NCBI RefSeq assembly: GCF_020966775.1
Contig: NZ_JAJKFV010000004.1
Location: 248,001 to 312,000, forward strand
Source: Rhodopirellula halodulae
GTDB lineage: Bacteria > Planctomycetota > Planctomycetia > Pirellulales > Pirellulaceae
Direction of reading: 5' to 3'
Length of the DNA stretch: 64,000 nt
Every line of letters starts with the position of its first letter. Position 1 is the stretch's first letter. This document shows positions 45,555 to 55,807 of the stretch, piece after piece. Below the pieces are notes generated by a model. That model worked only from the letters and a program-made list of their open reading frames with translations, was not told where the DNA came from and made no database searches. Made by a program: the position numbers and the translations under genes.

Positions 45555-47117
45555 ATGCGACGTTCTCAACCTACTGTTCCTATCCAACGCCCTCCCGCGT
45601 TGACAAGTCTGCGTCACTGGACCACCGTCGCGATTGTGTCGGCAATTCTTTATGGCATGCTTCCTTGCCAACCCGTCGCTGCGCAGAACGGATCCTTTTT
45701 GGAAAGTCTGTTTCGTTCCATCGCGGAAAAGAAACTGCAGGAAGAACTCGCAAAGAAAAACGCGGATCGTCCTCAACGCCCGGCACCGGGTTCACCACCG
45801 CGTCCTGGCGATTTCCCCTCCGGTCCGCTGGGTCCATTTCCGGGCGGCCCCGCGCCGGGTCGCCCGCCATCTAGCTCGCCATCTCGTCCGAACGATGGGC
45901 CGCGAACGATTCGAACGTCTTCCCCAGAAGTCCGTGAATTCGCGGAACAGTTGGTTCAAATGGATCGGGAATTGATCTCCCTGAAAGACGCATTGCAAGC
46001 CGCGTCTCGACGGGATGCAGCCGTGCGAGCGTTGCTGCCGGAGGTTTATCAGGTGCAGGCCCAAGTGCGCAGTTTGTTGCACCAATGTGACGGCGCTCGA
46101 TCGTTGGGGCCATTGAAAGACCCCTATCGATTGCTGGATCAACGGTGGCGAGAATTGTCGTTCCAAGTCCGATCGTTGCCACAACGTTCCGATGACTTGC
46201 GCCGGATTGTATCCAACTGTGATCAAACGGATCGACGCATGTCCCGTCGGTTCGGCTTGGAACCTCAGTTCGATCGCCACGGGCTTCACGATCAGATGAT
46301 CATCGCCGCAACCTACATGCAAGCCTTGCTGGACGATCTCGAAACCGCCCGCGTGTCGACCGAGCAATGTCGTGATTGGGTCCATCGTGGTCGCTTGCTG
46401 CGTCAAACCATTTTGGAAGAGGCCGAACGAGTCGAATCCGTGAAGTACGACCAAATCGTCAGTCGCTTCACCGAGTTCGTGGCACGCTGGCAAGACTTTT
46501 CGGGTGAACTCGCGGCACTGCGTGATCCTGTGTTGGATCGTCGTTTGGCACGCATCGCTGAATGTGGCGATCAGACTTACGCCCTGCTGTGGATGCCACC
46601 TCCGCCGCGTCCCAAGCCACTGCCTGGTCCGGGTTATCCGGCTCCGGGGTACCCTGGTCCTGGCTATCCCAGTCCTGGCTATCCTGGACCGATTTTTCCG
46701 GGCCCCGGTTTCCCAGGTTCGGGGTCCAACGGGGAGCTGTCCTATGGCACACGCCAAGCGTTGTTGTCCGAAGCCGCCGCGTTGGAAGGATCCGCCGAAT
46801 ACTTCCGTGCGGATTTGAAACGTTACGCTCGCTACCTGACGCCGGATTCTTACGAACGCGACGTGTTGCGGGGCACGGATCGGCTCTACGATTTGTCCAA
46901 GCGTTTGCATGACGAACTCGACCGCCGCCAACCTTTGGACCGTCTGCAACGCACCGCGGCGGAATTGGCGGAAATCTGGGAAGATCTCTCGGACGAAATT
47001 GGACACATCGATTCGCACGGTTTGTCCGGTCGGCGAGCCCAATCCGTTCGCGAACGTTTCGAACAGATGTTGCCAATGGTTGGTTCGTTGACCGCCACAC
47101 TACTTCCCGCCCGTTGA
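45555..47117 (+). CDS. Secreted helical protein with Gly-Pro-Tyr repeats
   Basis: 520-residue exported protein: signal peptide (TTVAIVSAILYGMLPCQPVAAQ), a Pro/Gly/Ser-rich linker (about 70-120), a helical domain (LVQMDRELISLKDALQAASR, QVRSLLHQCDG), a proline-rich insert with GPGYPxPGYP repeats (about 355-395), and a second helical domain. The ATG 45555 is chosen because the longer frame from 45366 has no export signal at its start. Elastic linkers between helical domains suggest a surface or spacer protein; no enzyme motif. Divergent from the PilM-PilN gene. Confidence 0.6.
   Translation: MRRSQPTVPIQRPPALTSLRHWTTVAIVSAILYGMLPCQPVAAQNGSFLESLFRSIAEKKLQEELAKKNADRPQRPAPGSPPRPGDFPSGPLGPFPGGPAPGRPPSSSPSRPNDGPRTIRTSSPEVREFAEQLVQMDRELISLKDALQAASRRDAAVRALLPEVYQVQAQVRSLLHQCDGARSLGPLKDPYRLLDQRWRELSFQVRSLPQRSDDLRRIVSNCDQTDRRMSRRFGLEPQFDRHGLHDQMIIAATYMQALLDDLETARVSTEQCRDWVHRGRLLRQTILEEAERVESVKYDQIVSRFTEFVARWQDFSGELAALRDPVLDRRLARIAECGDQTYALLWMPPPPRPKPLPGPGYPAPGYPGPGYPSPGYPGPIFPGPGFPGSGSNGELSYGTRQALLSEAAALEGSAEYFRADLKRYARYLTPDSYERDVLRGTDRLYDLSKRLHDELDRRQPLDRLQRTAAELAEIWEDLSDEIGHIDSHGLSGRRAQSVRERFEQMLPMVGSLTATLLPAR
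46621..46720 (+). repeat. Coding repeat encoding GPGYP-type units
   Basis: Five or more short units of GGT/CCT-CCG/GGC-TAT-CC encode PGPGYPAPGYPGPGYPSPGY and continue into GPIFPGPGFPG. Degenerate 15-18-base periodicity makes slippage possible. Confidence 0.6.
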
Positions 47118-47142
47118 TCCTTCGTTCATCGTTTCTATCAAC

Positions 47143-47868
47143 ATGAGTCACCGATCTGTTCGCTGTCCTCAGTGTCGGACACAAGCCAACATTCCCGCCG
47201 CCGTGGTCACCGCTCGATGTCCCTCGTGCGATCATGTCTTTGGCGTGGAAGCCGCCTTGGTCGCGGAGACTCCGATGACCGCATCGAAGACGCGTGCGAA
47301 GGCAACCACCGGTTCCGCAGGTGCCGGCCTGAACATTCCCGTGATCGCTGGGATATTGGCGGGACTGCTGATTCTGGGCACCGTTGCCGCGGGAATGGTC
47401 CTGCTGTCCTCCGGCTCCGCGGAAACCGACGCTGTTGCCACAAACTCAGGCTCCACGGCAGATGTCAGCTCGAATGCGGACACGCCGAGCGATGATCAAC
47501 CGGTCTTGGTCGAGCCCACCGAGGCCCAACTGGCCGCCCTGCAAATCGCGAGGGTTCCGGAGGACAAACGCCGCCGAATCTACGATCAAATTCGCGATTC
47601 CGCTCGCACCACGATCGAAGCTCCTTTGTTGGTCCCCGACGGCAATCCCGTCCGAGCCACCTTGGAAAAGAACCAGCAGGCAATCCATGATCGTTCGCTG
47701 ATGCAGCTTTCCGCTCTGCACGATGTTTCAATGGAAGACCTGGAGCGGATCACAATCGAAGGCGACACAAAGAACTGGGATCCGAGTCCTCGCAGTCACG
47801 CACGTCGCAACGGCGAACGTCTGTATCCCGAGGAACGCAGTCGCGGATGGAAAGGCAAAGGCAACTAA
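47143..47868 (+). CDS. Zinc-ribbon membrane protein
   Basis: 241-residue protein starting with a zinc ribbon (RCPQCRTQANIPA...RCPSCDHVF), a cytoplasmic linker, one transmembrane helix (PVIAGILAGLLILGTVAAGM, about 65-88), an acidic/Ser linker, and a C-terminal helical domain (QIARVPEDKRRRIYDQIRDS, HDRSLMQLSALHDVS). The zinc-ribbon/one-helix arrangement is common in planctomycete regulators and secretion accessories. It follows the repeat protein by 25 bases on the same strand and may be cotranscribed. Function unknown. Confidence 0.65.
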   Translation: MSHRSVRCPQCRTQANIPAAVVTARCPSCDHVFGVEAALVAETPMTASKTRAKATTGSAGAGLNIPVIAGILAGLLILGTVAAGMVLLSSGSAETDAVATNSGSTADVSSNADTPSDDQPVLVEPTEAQLAALQIARVPEDKRRRIYDQIRDSARTTIEAPLLVPDGNPVRATLEKNQQAIHDRSLMQLSALHDVSMEDLERITIEGDTKNWDPSPRSHARRNGERLYPEERSRGWKGKGN

Positions 47869-48092
47869 AACGCGGACTTGCTGGCGACCTTGAACGACAG
47901 ACTCGCGATGGTCATGGACCGCGACTGTTTCACGCCAGTGTCGCTTGGACCGATGGATCCAATCGCGTTTGAACTCGCAAGATTCGAAACCCTGAATACA
48001 CTGAGTCCAAACGTGAACGCTTGCACCAGGAATCGTCTTCCGCGTTCGTCTCCAAGGACACTTGTTCCACGGAACCTCAGCACCACGGATTG

Positions 48093-49115
48093 ATGGCGAA
48101 ACGTAAACCCGATCTCGATTCCCTCAGCGACGAGCAACTGCTCGACATGCGGATTTGCGACTTGGGCGTCACCATCCGTGATTCGCCACTGAAGAAGCGA
48201 ATCGAGCAACTCAACGCCGAGCTGGCGGATCGCAATCTGCGATTCACTCCCCACTGTTGGTTAAGTGAGGATTGGTTTTCGCCCGATGAAATCCCTGGGA
48301 TCGCCATTCCGTTTTACTTGGCGCATCCGCGACTGATGCGTTTGGAACGCAAGCAATTGTTGGAGGTCGAAGGTGGCACGCACGAATGGTGCATGAAAAT
48401 CTTGCGACACGAGGCCGGTCACGCGATCGACACCGCCTTTCGATTGCGTCGGAAAGCTATCTACCGCAACACCTTCGGCAAGACCTCGCTGCCATACCCC
48501 GAATTCTACCAACCCAAACCGTCCAGCCGCGATTACGTGTTGCACCTGGACATGTGGTACGCCCAAGTGCATCCGTTGGAGGACTTTGCCGAGACATTCG
48601 CGGTTTGGCTGCGTCCCGGTTCCCGCTGGCGAACTCGCTACAAAGACTGGCCAGCGATTGAAAAGTTGAAGATGGTGAACGAACTGATGACGTCGCTGCA
48701 GGGGAAAAAACCGAGCGTTCAATCGCGAGCCACGCTGGATCCCATCAGCCGCATCCGCCGGACCCTGCGAACGCACTACGAACGCAAACGCCAACACTAT
48801 GGCCTCGATCTGCCCAGCGTTTACGACAACGATTTGCGGAAATTGTTCTCGTCCGACCCCACGCATCGTCGCAACGTCACCGCCGCGGCATTCCTCAGCC
48901 GAATTCGCACGGAACTGCGAGCCTCCGTCGCGAAATGGACCGGCGAATACGCGTACACGATCGATCAAGTCATCCAAGAAATGATCGAACGCTGTCGCGA
49001 ATTGCAATTGCGTCTGGGCACCACCCCCGAAGAAGCCAAACGCGACGCGATGATCCTGGTTGCCGTCCGCACGACCAACTTCTTGCACGAGGGAGGTCAC
49101 CGTGCGGCGGTCTGA
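48093..49115 (+). CDS. Predicted zinc metallopeptidase (HExxH ... ETFA type)
   Basis: 340-residue protein with zinc-site ILRHEAGHAIDTAF (HExxH) and a third ligand Glu in PLEDFAETFAVWL, the spacing of gluzincin-like putative zinc-binding metallopeptidases related to the EDWAETWAHY group. No signal peptide, so cytoplasmic. ATG 48093 (MAKRKPDLD) is preferred to the upstream frame from 48021. It is followed 63 bases later by an ATP-grasp ligase gene on the same strand; a protease next to a carboxylate-amine ligase suggests peptide tailoring. Confidence 0.75.
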   Translation: MAKRKPDLDSLSDEQLLDMRICDLGVTIRDSPLKKRIEQLNAELADRNLRFTPHCWLSEDWFSPDEIPGIAIPFYLAHPRLMRLERKQLLEVEGGTHEWCMKILRHEAGHAIDTAFRLRRKAIYRNTFGKTSLPYPEFYQPKPSSRDYVLHLDMWYAQVHPLEDFAETFAVWLRPGSRWRTRYKDWPAIEKLKMVNELMTSLQGKKPSVQSRATLDPISRIRRTLRTHYERKRQHYGLDLPSVYDNDLRKLFSSDPTHRRNVTAAAFLSRIRTELRASVAKWTGEYAYTIDQVIQEMIERCRELQLRLGTTPEEAKRDAMILVAVRTTNFLHEGGHRAAV

Positions 49116-49178
49116 TTCACGTGTTCACTGGAGCAACCAGCTCAAATCCTTCGCGGCGCGTCCAGCGGAGGCCAGGCC

Positions 49179-50204
49179 ATGAGCAAGCTCCGCGTGCTGG
49201 TTCTGGTTCGGGAAGGCAACGTGCCGCCGGACTCGCTGGAAGGCTTCACCGACAAAGAAGCCGATCCTTGGAAAGCCGAATACGATGTTTGTGAAACCTT
49301 GCGAGGGCTTGGTCACGAAGTCCTTCCGCTCGGGATCTTTGACGACTTAGCGCCCATTCGTGCGGCCTTGCAGGAGTTCCAGCCCAACATCACGTACATG
49401 TTGCTGGAAGAGTTCTACGGCGTGGTCACGTACGATTTCGCGGTGATCAGCTATCTCGAATTGATGCAGCAACCCTACAGCGGATGCAACCCTCGTGGTT
49501 TGATGCTCAGCAAAGACAAGGCGTTGTCCAAGAAGCTGTTGATGTACCACCGCATCCCCACACCGCGTTTCACGGTGTTCCCCAATGGACGCGCCATCCG
49601 GCGACCTAAGAAGCTGGAATTCCCGCTGTTTGTGAAATCGACCATCGAAGACGCCTCGTTCGGCATTGCTCAAGCCTCGATTGTTCACAACGACGAAGCC
49701 TTGGCCGAACGCGTCGCCTTCTTGCACGAGAAAACGGGCGGCGATGTCATCGTCGAGCAATACATCGAAGGACGTGAATTGTATGTCGGCGTGATGGGCA
49801 ACACGCGTTTGGTCACGTTCCCGGCGTGGGAAATGGACTTTGGCAAGATGCCTGACGAGTCAGCCCGGATCGCCACCAGCCGCGTCAAATGGGATCGCAA
49901 CTACCAGGAAAAACACAACATCACTTGCCACGCGGCGGAAGGTCTGACGGACGCTCAGCAAAAGCAGATTGGCAAGCTCTGCAAACGTGTGTATCGGGCG
50001 TTGCACATGAGCGGCTACGCCCGCATGGACCTTCGAATGACTCCCAGCGGCGACGTGTATGTCATCGAGGCCAACGCGAATCCCAACATTGAATACGGCG
50101 AAGACTTCGCGGAATCCGCCGAAGCGGCGGGAATCTCGTATGAGTCACTGATCCAGCGAATTCTGAACCTGGGGCTCAGCTACCGCGCCGCCTGGATGGG
50201 ATGA
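49179..50204 (+). CDS. ATP-grasp ligase (D-Ala-D-Ala-ligase-like)
   Basis: 341-residue ATP-grasp enzyme. N-domain MSKLRVLVLVREGN, central lid FPLFVKSTIEDASFGIAQ, DVIVEQYIEGRELYVGVMG, and metal/ATP motif YARMDLRMTPSGDVYVIEANANP (Asp, Glu and Asn ligands). Joins a carboxylate to an amine with ATP hydrolysis; the true substrate is unknown, as the serine/tyrosine signature of Ddl for D-alanine is not evident. Probably cotranscribed with the upstream metallopeptidase. Confidence 0.82.
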   Translation: MSKLRVLVLVREGNVPPDSLEGFTDKEADPWKAEYDVCETLRGLGHEVLPLGIFDDLAPIRAALQEFQPNITYMLLEEFYGVVTYDFAVISYLELMQQPYSGCNPRGLMLSKDKALSKKLLMYHRIPTPRFTVFPNGRAIRRPKKLEFPLFVKSTIEDASFGIAQASIVHNDEALAERVAFLHEKTGGDVIVEQYIEGRELYVGVMGNTRLVTFPAWEMDFGKMPDESARIATSRVKWDRNYQEKHNITCHAAEGLTDAQQKQIGKLCKRVYRALHMSGYARMDLRMTPSGDVYVIEANANPNIEYGEDFAESAEAAGISYESLIQRILNLGLSYRAAWMG

Positions 50205-50432
50205 ACTCGATCGCGGTCCGGTGGTGACACCCAAACGAAGTGTCTATCTGTGACCTTCGAACGAACGTTCCCCCAATTGGATTCGCGTTCGCTCTTTCCA
50301 AAGTTGCCTAACCGGACCTCCGGTTGCGGCGATGAATTCCGGTGTCAATTGTTCCGATGGGAAGCATTGGATGGATCGGATCACCGCCAACGCCCGCCGC
50401 TCGGCGAGTCAAGCAACGAAGGGTCTCAGGCA

Positions 50433-51173
50433 ATGCCTCTCAAGAAGCTGTGGAATTCTCTGCGTGGAGTCACCCCTCAACCGAAGGTGACTTCGGAGGC
50501 GACTCCTGTGGCACCCGCTGCCAAATCGTCTGCGCAAGCCGATGCCGGTGCGGCGAAGACCCCGGTCGCCAAAACAACCGTGCCCGTGAAGGCATCACCT
50601 GCGGTCGCCAAGGCGAAGGTTCCGCCCGCCGTGGCCAAGGCGGCTCCTGCGGCGGAGGTTCCCGTCGCACCGAAAGCCAAACCAGCCTCGCGCGGCGTGC
50701 TCTCAATGCTTTCGCGTGGGGAACACGATGCGTTGGTGAAGCTGCTTTCAAAACAACAGCCCAGCAGCGTGTTGGAGGTGGGTGTGGGCGATGGGTCACG
50801 CACGCCGGCGATCGTTCACTCGCTGACCGAAACCCAACCTGAACTGAAGTACGCCGTCATCGACCAATTTGAAATGGTCGGCGGAATACTGAAGCTTCGC
50901 GATTTTCATGGTCAACTGGTTGGCCTGTCGATTCGACCTTCGATCATTCCGGAACCCGCGGCTCGTGGAATCGTGACCGTGCTGCACCGCTTGGGCATGA
51001 TGGACGCGATCATCCTGGATCCTTCGTTGGACTCCGAGACACTGACCGAGATCGAAACGGTGATCGGCAAGGTCTCACACGCGGACACGACGATTCTGCG
51101 TCAGACCAACGGCAAGTGGGCGGCCAGTGCGTCGACATCCACGACGTTGCGTTCGAATCGACGCGCCGCTTAG
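50433..51173 (+). CDS. Methyltransferase-like protein with Ala/Lys/Pro linker
   Basis: 246-residue protein: a short N-terminal helix (MPLKKLWNSLRG), about 80 residues of Ala/Lys/Pro/Val low-complexity sequence (KASPAVAKAKVPPAVAKAAP), and a class I SAM-dependent methyltransferase-like domain with VLEVGVGDGSRTP (motif I), YAVIDQFEM (motif II) and AIILDPSLDSE. The catalytic pocket cannot be judged from sequence. CAGG lies before ATG 50433; an open frame runs to 50250. It is convergent with the kinase gene. Confidence 0.6.
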   Translation: MPLKKLWNSLRGVTPQPKVTSEATPVAPAAKSSAQADAGAAKTPVAKTTVPVKASPAVAKAKVPPAVAKAAPAAEVPVAPKAKPASRGVLSMLSRGEHDALVKLLSKQQPSSVLEVGVGDGSRTPAIVHSLTETQPELKYAVIDQFEMVGGILKLRDFHGQLVGLSIRPSIIPEPAARGIVTVLHRLGMMDAIILDPSLDSETLTEIETVIGKVSHADTTILRQTNGKWAASASTSTTLRSNRRAA

Positions 51174-51202
51174 CAGACCGTCTTTGCCGCCACGACGACG
51201 TT

Positions 51203-53572
51203 TCATCGAGTCAGTGCCGCGTCATCCAGCGTCGGATTTTTAGTTTGCCCCGGCTGCGTTCTCGCGGCCTGTTCAAATTCGTTCTCCCACCAATCCGCTG
51301 ACATCGCCTGCGTCCACCGCCCCGCTTCCGGCAATGATTCCAAAGCAGCCGTGCAGGCTGCGACGGATGCGAATCGATTCTCGACCGAGCGATCCAAACA
51401 TCGCATCAGGATGTCTTGCAATTGGTTTGGTAACTCGTGCGAGACACGTTCTTCCGGACGTCTGGGCACCTCTTCCAGTTGCTTCAAACACAGATCGATG
51501 ACGGAATCGCCATCAAAGATCGGCCGCCCGGTCAGCAACGCATAGCCCACCGAACCGATGGAATAGATATCGCCTCGAGGGGACGCCGTCGCGGGATCGC
51601 GAATGGTTTCCGGCGCCATGTACAACGGCGTTCCAGTCATTGAGTCCGCGCGTGTGACGCCTTCCTGCAACGTCACATTGGAATCGCCACCGATGTCTTT
51701 GACCAAACCGAAATCCAACACCTTGATGTGATCCCACAAACCACCGTGAGCACTGACCAAGATGTTGGCTGGTTTGATGTCGCGATGAATCAGCCCGGCT
51801 TTGTGAGCCTCCGCGATCGATCCGCAAATCTGAAGCAAGAAGTGAACCGTGCGTTCCGGTGACTGCGGTCCATAAAAGTCGATCAATTGCTGCAGCGAGA
51901 TCCCGTCGATGTATTCCATCACGTAATAAAACGTTTCACCGGGATCGACTTCTTCATCCAAACTGACCGTTCCTATTTGTGATTCACCCGTCACGGCGCT
52001 GTACTGGCCAAAGTCAAAAATGGCGATCGTATTGGGATGTCGCAGGGTCGATGTCAGCTGCACCTCGCGATGGAAACGCGCCACTGATCGGCTGCTCAAT
52101 TGCTCGCCTTCCAAGACTTTGATTGCCACATCGCGACGCAGGTATTCGTGTCGTCCGCGATACACGGACCCCATGCCTCCAACGCCCAACAGTTCGACGA
52201 TGCGGTACTGCCCAATTCGTCGTCCATCGATGGCTTCCTCTTCGCGTTGCAATCGGCGGAATGCGCGGTGACGTGAATAAGCAATCAGGCTGATCGCGAT
52301 GCCCGCGAAAATCACGACTCCGGCCAGCGTCGCAATCAAAACGCGGCGGAGAATTGTTGCTGGCAGATACGCCTCGGAGAGTTCCATTTCCGTGACCACG
52401 GCGAACTCCAGATCCGGCAACCACTTCCAAGCTCCCACCACCATCGCACCGCGATAGTTCCGATACCCTGACAAATCCATCCCGTCCGCACGCCGCGTCG
52501 CCTGATCCGCCATTCGAGTCAATGGACGCCGCACATCGGGATCGTTCACCGCGTTTTCCAACAACACGTCATAGCCGGGATCGCGAATTTCGTAGTTCAG
52601 CACGCTGTTCCGCGGGAACCCTTTGTCGCCCAACGCCTCTTCGAACCGGCTGGACGATAGCAACCGGCCCTGGCCATCCATCGCGTAGGATTCGTCGGTC
52701 TCGCCGGAGCGGGTGATTTGCAACAGGTGGCTGAATCGGTCGTCGGCTTCCATCACCCAACCAAACGCACCGTAGCACTGGTGGCGATCCATGAGCGGCG
52801 AAACCATCACCATGATCGCATCGCGATCTTCCCATCCCTGAACGTACTGAGGCAGCACCAACGTTGATTGGCCGCCATGCAAACGATCAAAATTGGATTT
52901 CGAAAGATCCAATCGCAAATCGATCAATGATCGACGACTGCTGGATGCGATTTGGCCACTTTGGTCCAGCAAGACCCACGGCACCGATCCAATCAGAGGT
53001 GGAATCTCCACCAAGAGTTGACTGGTGACCTGTTCGCGTTCAGCGTCGCCGGATTGCAAACAATGCCGACACAACTGACGCACGACTTCGTCTTTGCTGT
53101 AGCGTTCGGATTCACTCCGCAAATCCGAGAACATCATTTTCAACGAGTGCTCGTTGGCCGCCAAAACAGACAGCAGCGATCTCCGCACCAAGTTCTCGGT
53201 GGCTCGTTGGATCGCCGAAGCCAAGATGGCTCCGGCCAAGCAAGCCGCTATCAAAACGACCAACAACGAAACTCCGGTGGCCACGCGACGACGCGTGAAC
53301 CAAGGCTTGGACACCAAGGTCCGCTGCGTCCTGCTGCCGGATCGAACGTCGGTGTTGGCCGCGACGCCCAATCGCGATCGGATTTCCGCCGCACGCTGGC
53401 CCGAGTGATCGGTCAGGTTTTTTCCAAATGGCGCGTTGGAGGTCTCGCCGTGCGACAATCCCTCCCGCCGCAGCTCGCCAGATCCCAGCTCACTGGCTCG
53501 GACCGGTTCGAACCCATCCAGGGTCTTTCCGATCGCGTTCGAGGACTCGGGGGAGGAAGAATCACCGGGCAT
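51203..53572 (-). CDS. Receptor-like serine/threonine protein kinase with N-terminal dCache-like sensor
   Basis: 789-residue protein: a cytoplasmic N-tail, transmembrane helix 1 (97-120), an extracellular sensor of about 285 residues (dCache-like: GYRNYRGAMVVGAWKWLP near 369), helix 2 (408-432), and a C-terminal Hanks-type kinase. Kinase motifs: GVGGMGSVY (463-471), Lys485 in VAIKVLEG, HRDIKPAN (Asp598), DFGLVKD (Asp620), and APE-like YMAPETIRD. All key catalytic residues are present. Two-helix sensor-first topology resembles sensor histidine kinases rather than PASTA kinases and is typical of planctomycete STPKs. Ligand unknown. Confidence 0.88.
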   Translation of the reverse strand: MPGDSSSPESSNAIGKTLDGFEPVRASELGSGELRREGLSHGETSNAPFGKNLTDHSGQRAAEIRSRLGVAANTDVRSGSRTQRTLVSKPWFTRRRVATGVSLLVVLIAACLAGAILASAIQRATENLVRRSLLSVLAANEHSLKMMFSDLRSESERYSKDEVVRQLCRHCLQSGDAEREQVTSQLLVEIPPLIGSVPWVLLDQSGQIASSSRRSLIDLRLDLSKSNFDRLHGGQSTLVLPQYVQGWEDRDAIMVMVSPLMDRHQCYGAFGWVMEADDRFSHLLQITRSGETDESYAMDGQGRLLSSSRFEEALGDKGFPRNSVLNYEIRDPGYDVLLENAVNDPDVRRPLTRMADQATRRADGMDLSGYRNYRGAMVVGAWKWLPDLEFAVVTEMELSEAYLPATILRRVLIATLAGVVIFAGIAISLIAYSRHRAFRRLQREEEAIDGRRIGQYRIVELLGVGGMGSVYRGRHEYLRRDVAIKVLEGEQLSSRSVARFHREVQLTSTLRHPNTIAIFDFGQYSAVTGESQIGTVSLDEEVDPGETFYYVMEYIDGISLQQLIDFYGPQSPERTVHFLLQICGSIAEAHKAGLIHRDIKPANILVSAHGGLWDHIKVLDFGLVKDIGGDSNVTLQEGVTRADSMTGTPLYMAPETIRDPATASPRGDIYSIGSVGYALLTGRPIFDGDSVIDLCLKQLEEVPRRPEERVSHELPNQLQDILMRCLDRSVENRFASVAACTAALESLPEAGRWTQAMSADWWENEFEQAARTQPGQTKNPTLDDAALTR

Positions 53573-53580
53573 GCAAAATG

Positions 53581-53600
53581 CCGGTTCCTGTTGGAACCGG
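53581..53600 (-). terminator. Hairpin after acs
   Basis: CCGGTTCC, loop TGTT, GGAACCGG: a perfect 8-base stem between the acetyl-CoA synthetase stop and the kinase start. On the minus strand it is followed by only CATTTT, so it is a weak terminator for acs or a readthrough-regulating hairpin before the kinase. Confidence 0.45.
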
Positions 53601-53642
53601 TTTCGTGAAAATCAATGGAGTAGGGGGCGCAGCCCCACCACT

Positions 53643-55658
53643 CTAGTCTTCTTCACGCAATTTCGCGAGCGCGGACAAGTCTTCCAGCGTCGATGTGTCA
53701 CCCTTCAATTCGCGTCCGGCCGCCACATCACGCAACAATCGACGCATGATTTTCCCGCTGCGGGTTTTCGGCAGGGCCGCGGTGAAACGAACGTCGTCTG
53801 GTTGAGCCAGTGCCCCGATCTCCTTGCGAACGTGCAGCCGCAATTCTTTGCGGAATTCCTCGCTGTGTTCGCGGTCGTTCGTGGTGACAAACGCCGCGAT
53901 CGCCTGACCTTTGCAATCGTCAGGACGACCGACCACGGCTGCTTCGCAAACGTCGGGGTGCGACACCAGAGCCGACTCCACTTCGATCGTGCTCAGTCGG
54001 TGACCAGAAACGTTGATCACATCGTCGATGCGTCCCATGATCCAGTAGTAACCATCGGTGTCACAACGAGCGTTGTCGCCCGTCAAATACTTACCGGGCA
54101 CGTCCGACCAGTACTGCTGCACGAAACGTTCTTCATCGCCGTAGATGCCGCGAAGCATTCCCGGCCAAGGCTGAGCGATGCAAAGCTTGCCACCATGCTC
54201 GCTATCGACCGGATTGCCAACCTCATCCACCACGGTCGGGACGACGCCAGGCAATGGCCGTGTGCAGGACCCGGGTTTGGTGGGTGTGATGCCAGGCAGC
54301 GGACTCATCATGATGCCGCCCGTTTCCGTTTGCCACCACGTGTCGACGATCGGGCAACGCTCGCCACCGATCTTTTTGTGATACCACATCCAGGCTTCTG
54401 GATTGATGCCTTCCCCCACGCTGCCCAACAATCGCAAACTCGAAAGGTCGTGCTTGTCGACATGTTGGTCGCCCCATTTGATGAAGGCGCGAACCGCGGT
54501 CGGTGCGGTGTAAAGAATGTTGACCTTGTGCCGCTCGACGATGTCCCAGAAACGATCTTCGGCGGGGAAGTTTGGTGCTCCCTCGTACATCAAACACGTC
54601 GCACCAGCCGACAACGGACCGTACACGATGTAGCTGTGCCCGGTGATCCAACCGCAATCCGCGGTGCACCAATACACGTCTTCTTCGCGATGATCGAACA
54701 CCCACTGAAACGTCCGCTTGGCCCACAAGTTGTAACCGGCGGTGGTGTGCAGGATGCCTTTGGGTTTGCCCGTGCTGCCGGAGGTGTAGAGGATGAATAG
54801 CGGCGTTTCGCTATCAAGCGGCTTGGCTGCCATCTCGCCCGGTTGCGAATCCACCACGTCATGCCACCAAACGTCGCGTCCTTCCGTCATCGGCACGTCT
54901 TCGCCCGTGCGACGCAACACCAAGCAGTGCTCAACGGTGGGTGAATTCGCCAAGGCTTCGTTAACGGTTTCTTTCAGCGGCAAAATTTTCCCACGCCGAT
55001 ACAGACCATCCGATGTGATCATCAGTTTGGCCGATGCATCGTTATTTCGTTCCGCGATCGAGGCGGCACTGAAACCGGCAAAGATGACCGAGTGGATCGC
55101 ACCGATCCGAGCACAAGCCAACATCGCGATGGCGAGTTCCGGTGTCATCGGCATGTAAAGGCTGACCACGTCACCCTGACCGATTCCCAACTGCGTCAAA
55201 CCTTCGGCGCACTTCGCGACTTCGGTTTGCAACTCGGCATAGGTCAGTGTGCGTTGGTCGACGGGTCGGCCGTTTTCCATCGGCTCGCCTTCCCAGATGA
55301 TCGCGGTTCGATCACCTCGACCGGCGGCCACATGAGCGTCCACGCAGTTGTAGCTGGCGTTGGTCTTGCCTCCGACAAACCATTTGGCGTGAGGCGGTTG
55401 CCAATCGCAAACCGTTTGAAACGGTTCAAACCAATGAAGGTGTTCTTCGGCTTCGGCTCGCCAAAACTCGTCCGGGTTGTCTCGCGCCGCAGTGGCCAAC
55501 TGTTGATACTGTTCCTCGGTTGAGATCACCGCTTTGGAAGTGAATTCAGCCGTGGGGTGAAACAATCGGTCTTCGACCAAAACGTGATCGATTGATCCGG
55601 AACCATCGGCTGAGGCGGGTTGGTTCGAACTGGAGTCAGACGAGGACGCGGTGGGCAT
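53643..55658 (-). CDS. acs: Acetyl-CoA synthetase
   Basis: About 671-residue AMP-forming acyl-CoA synthetase. ATP/adenylate motifs [11 protein letters not shown] (A3), [14 protein letters not shown] and [10 protein letters not shown] are characteristic of acetate-specific enzymes, as is the C-terminal [13 protein letters not shown] whose lysine is the conserved acetylation site. It activates acetate via acetyl-AMP to acetyl-CoA. ATG 55658 starts the protein ([10 protein letters not shown]); the frame is open upstream to 55703. Divergent from asnS. Length is within the family's usual 640-670 residues. Confidence 0.96.
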   Translation of the reverse strand: MPTASSSDSSSNQPASADGSGSIDHVLVEDRLFHPTAEFTSKAVISTEEQYQQLATAARDNPDEFWRAEAEEHLHWFEPFQTVCDWQPPHAKWFVGGKTNASYNCVDAHVAAGRGDRTAIIWEGEPMENGRPVDQRTLTYAELQTEVAKCAEGLTQLGIGQGDVVSLYMPMTPELAIAMLACARIGAIHSVIFAGFSAASIAERNNDASAKLMITSDGLYRRGKILPLKETVNEALANSPTVEHCLVLRRTGEDVPMTEGRDVWWHDVVDSQPGEMAAKPLDSETPLFILYTSGSTGKPKGILHTTAGYNLWAKRTFQWVFDHREEDVYWCTADCGWITGHSYIVYGPLSAGATCLMYEGAPNFPAEDRFWDIVERHKVNILYTAPTAVRAFIKWGDQHVDKHDLSSLRLLGSVGEGINPEAWMWYHKKIGGERCPIVDTWWQTETGGIMMSPLPGITPTKPGSCTRPLPGVVPTVVDEVGNPVDSEHGGKLCIAQPWPGMLRGIYGDEERFVQQYWSDVPGKYLTGDNARCDTDGYYWIMGRIDDVINVSGHRLSTIEVESALVSHPDVCEAAVVGRPDDCKGQAIAAFVTTNDREHSEEFRKELRLHVRKEIGALAQPDDVRFTAALPKTRSGKIMRRLLRDVAAGRELKGDTSTLEDLSALAKLREED

Positions 55659-55807
55659 GGGGATGGTGGGGGCAATTGAGTAGCAAGGAGGGAAATTGAG
55701 CAACCCTTAGCTTAATGGGAATCCATCGAGTTGTGGTGGAGGCGTTTCAACAGGAATTCGCTACGATACAAATCGTGTCCTCAAAATCCGTTTCTTTTCC
55801 ACTCGCG

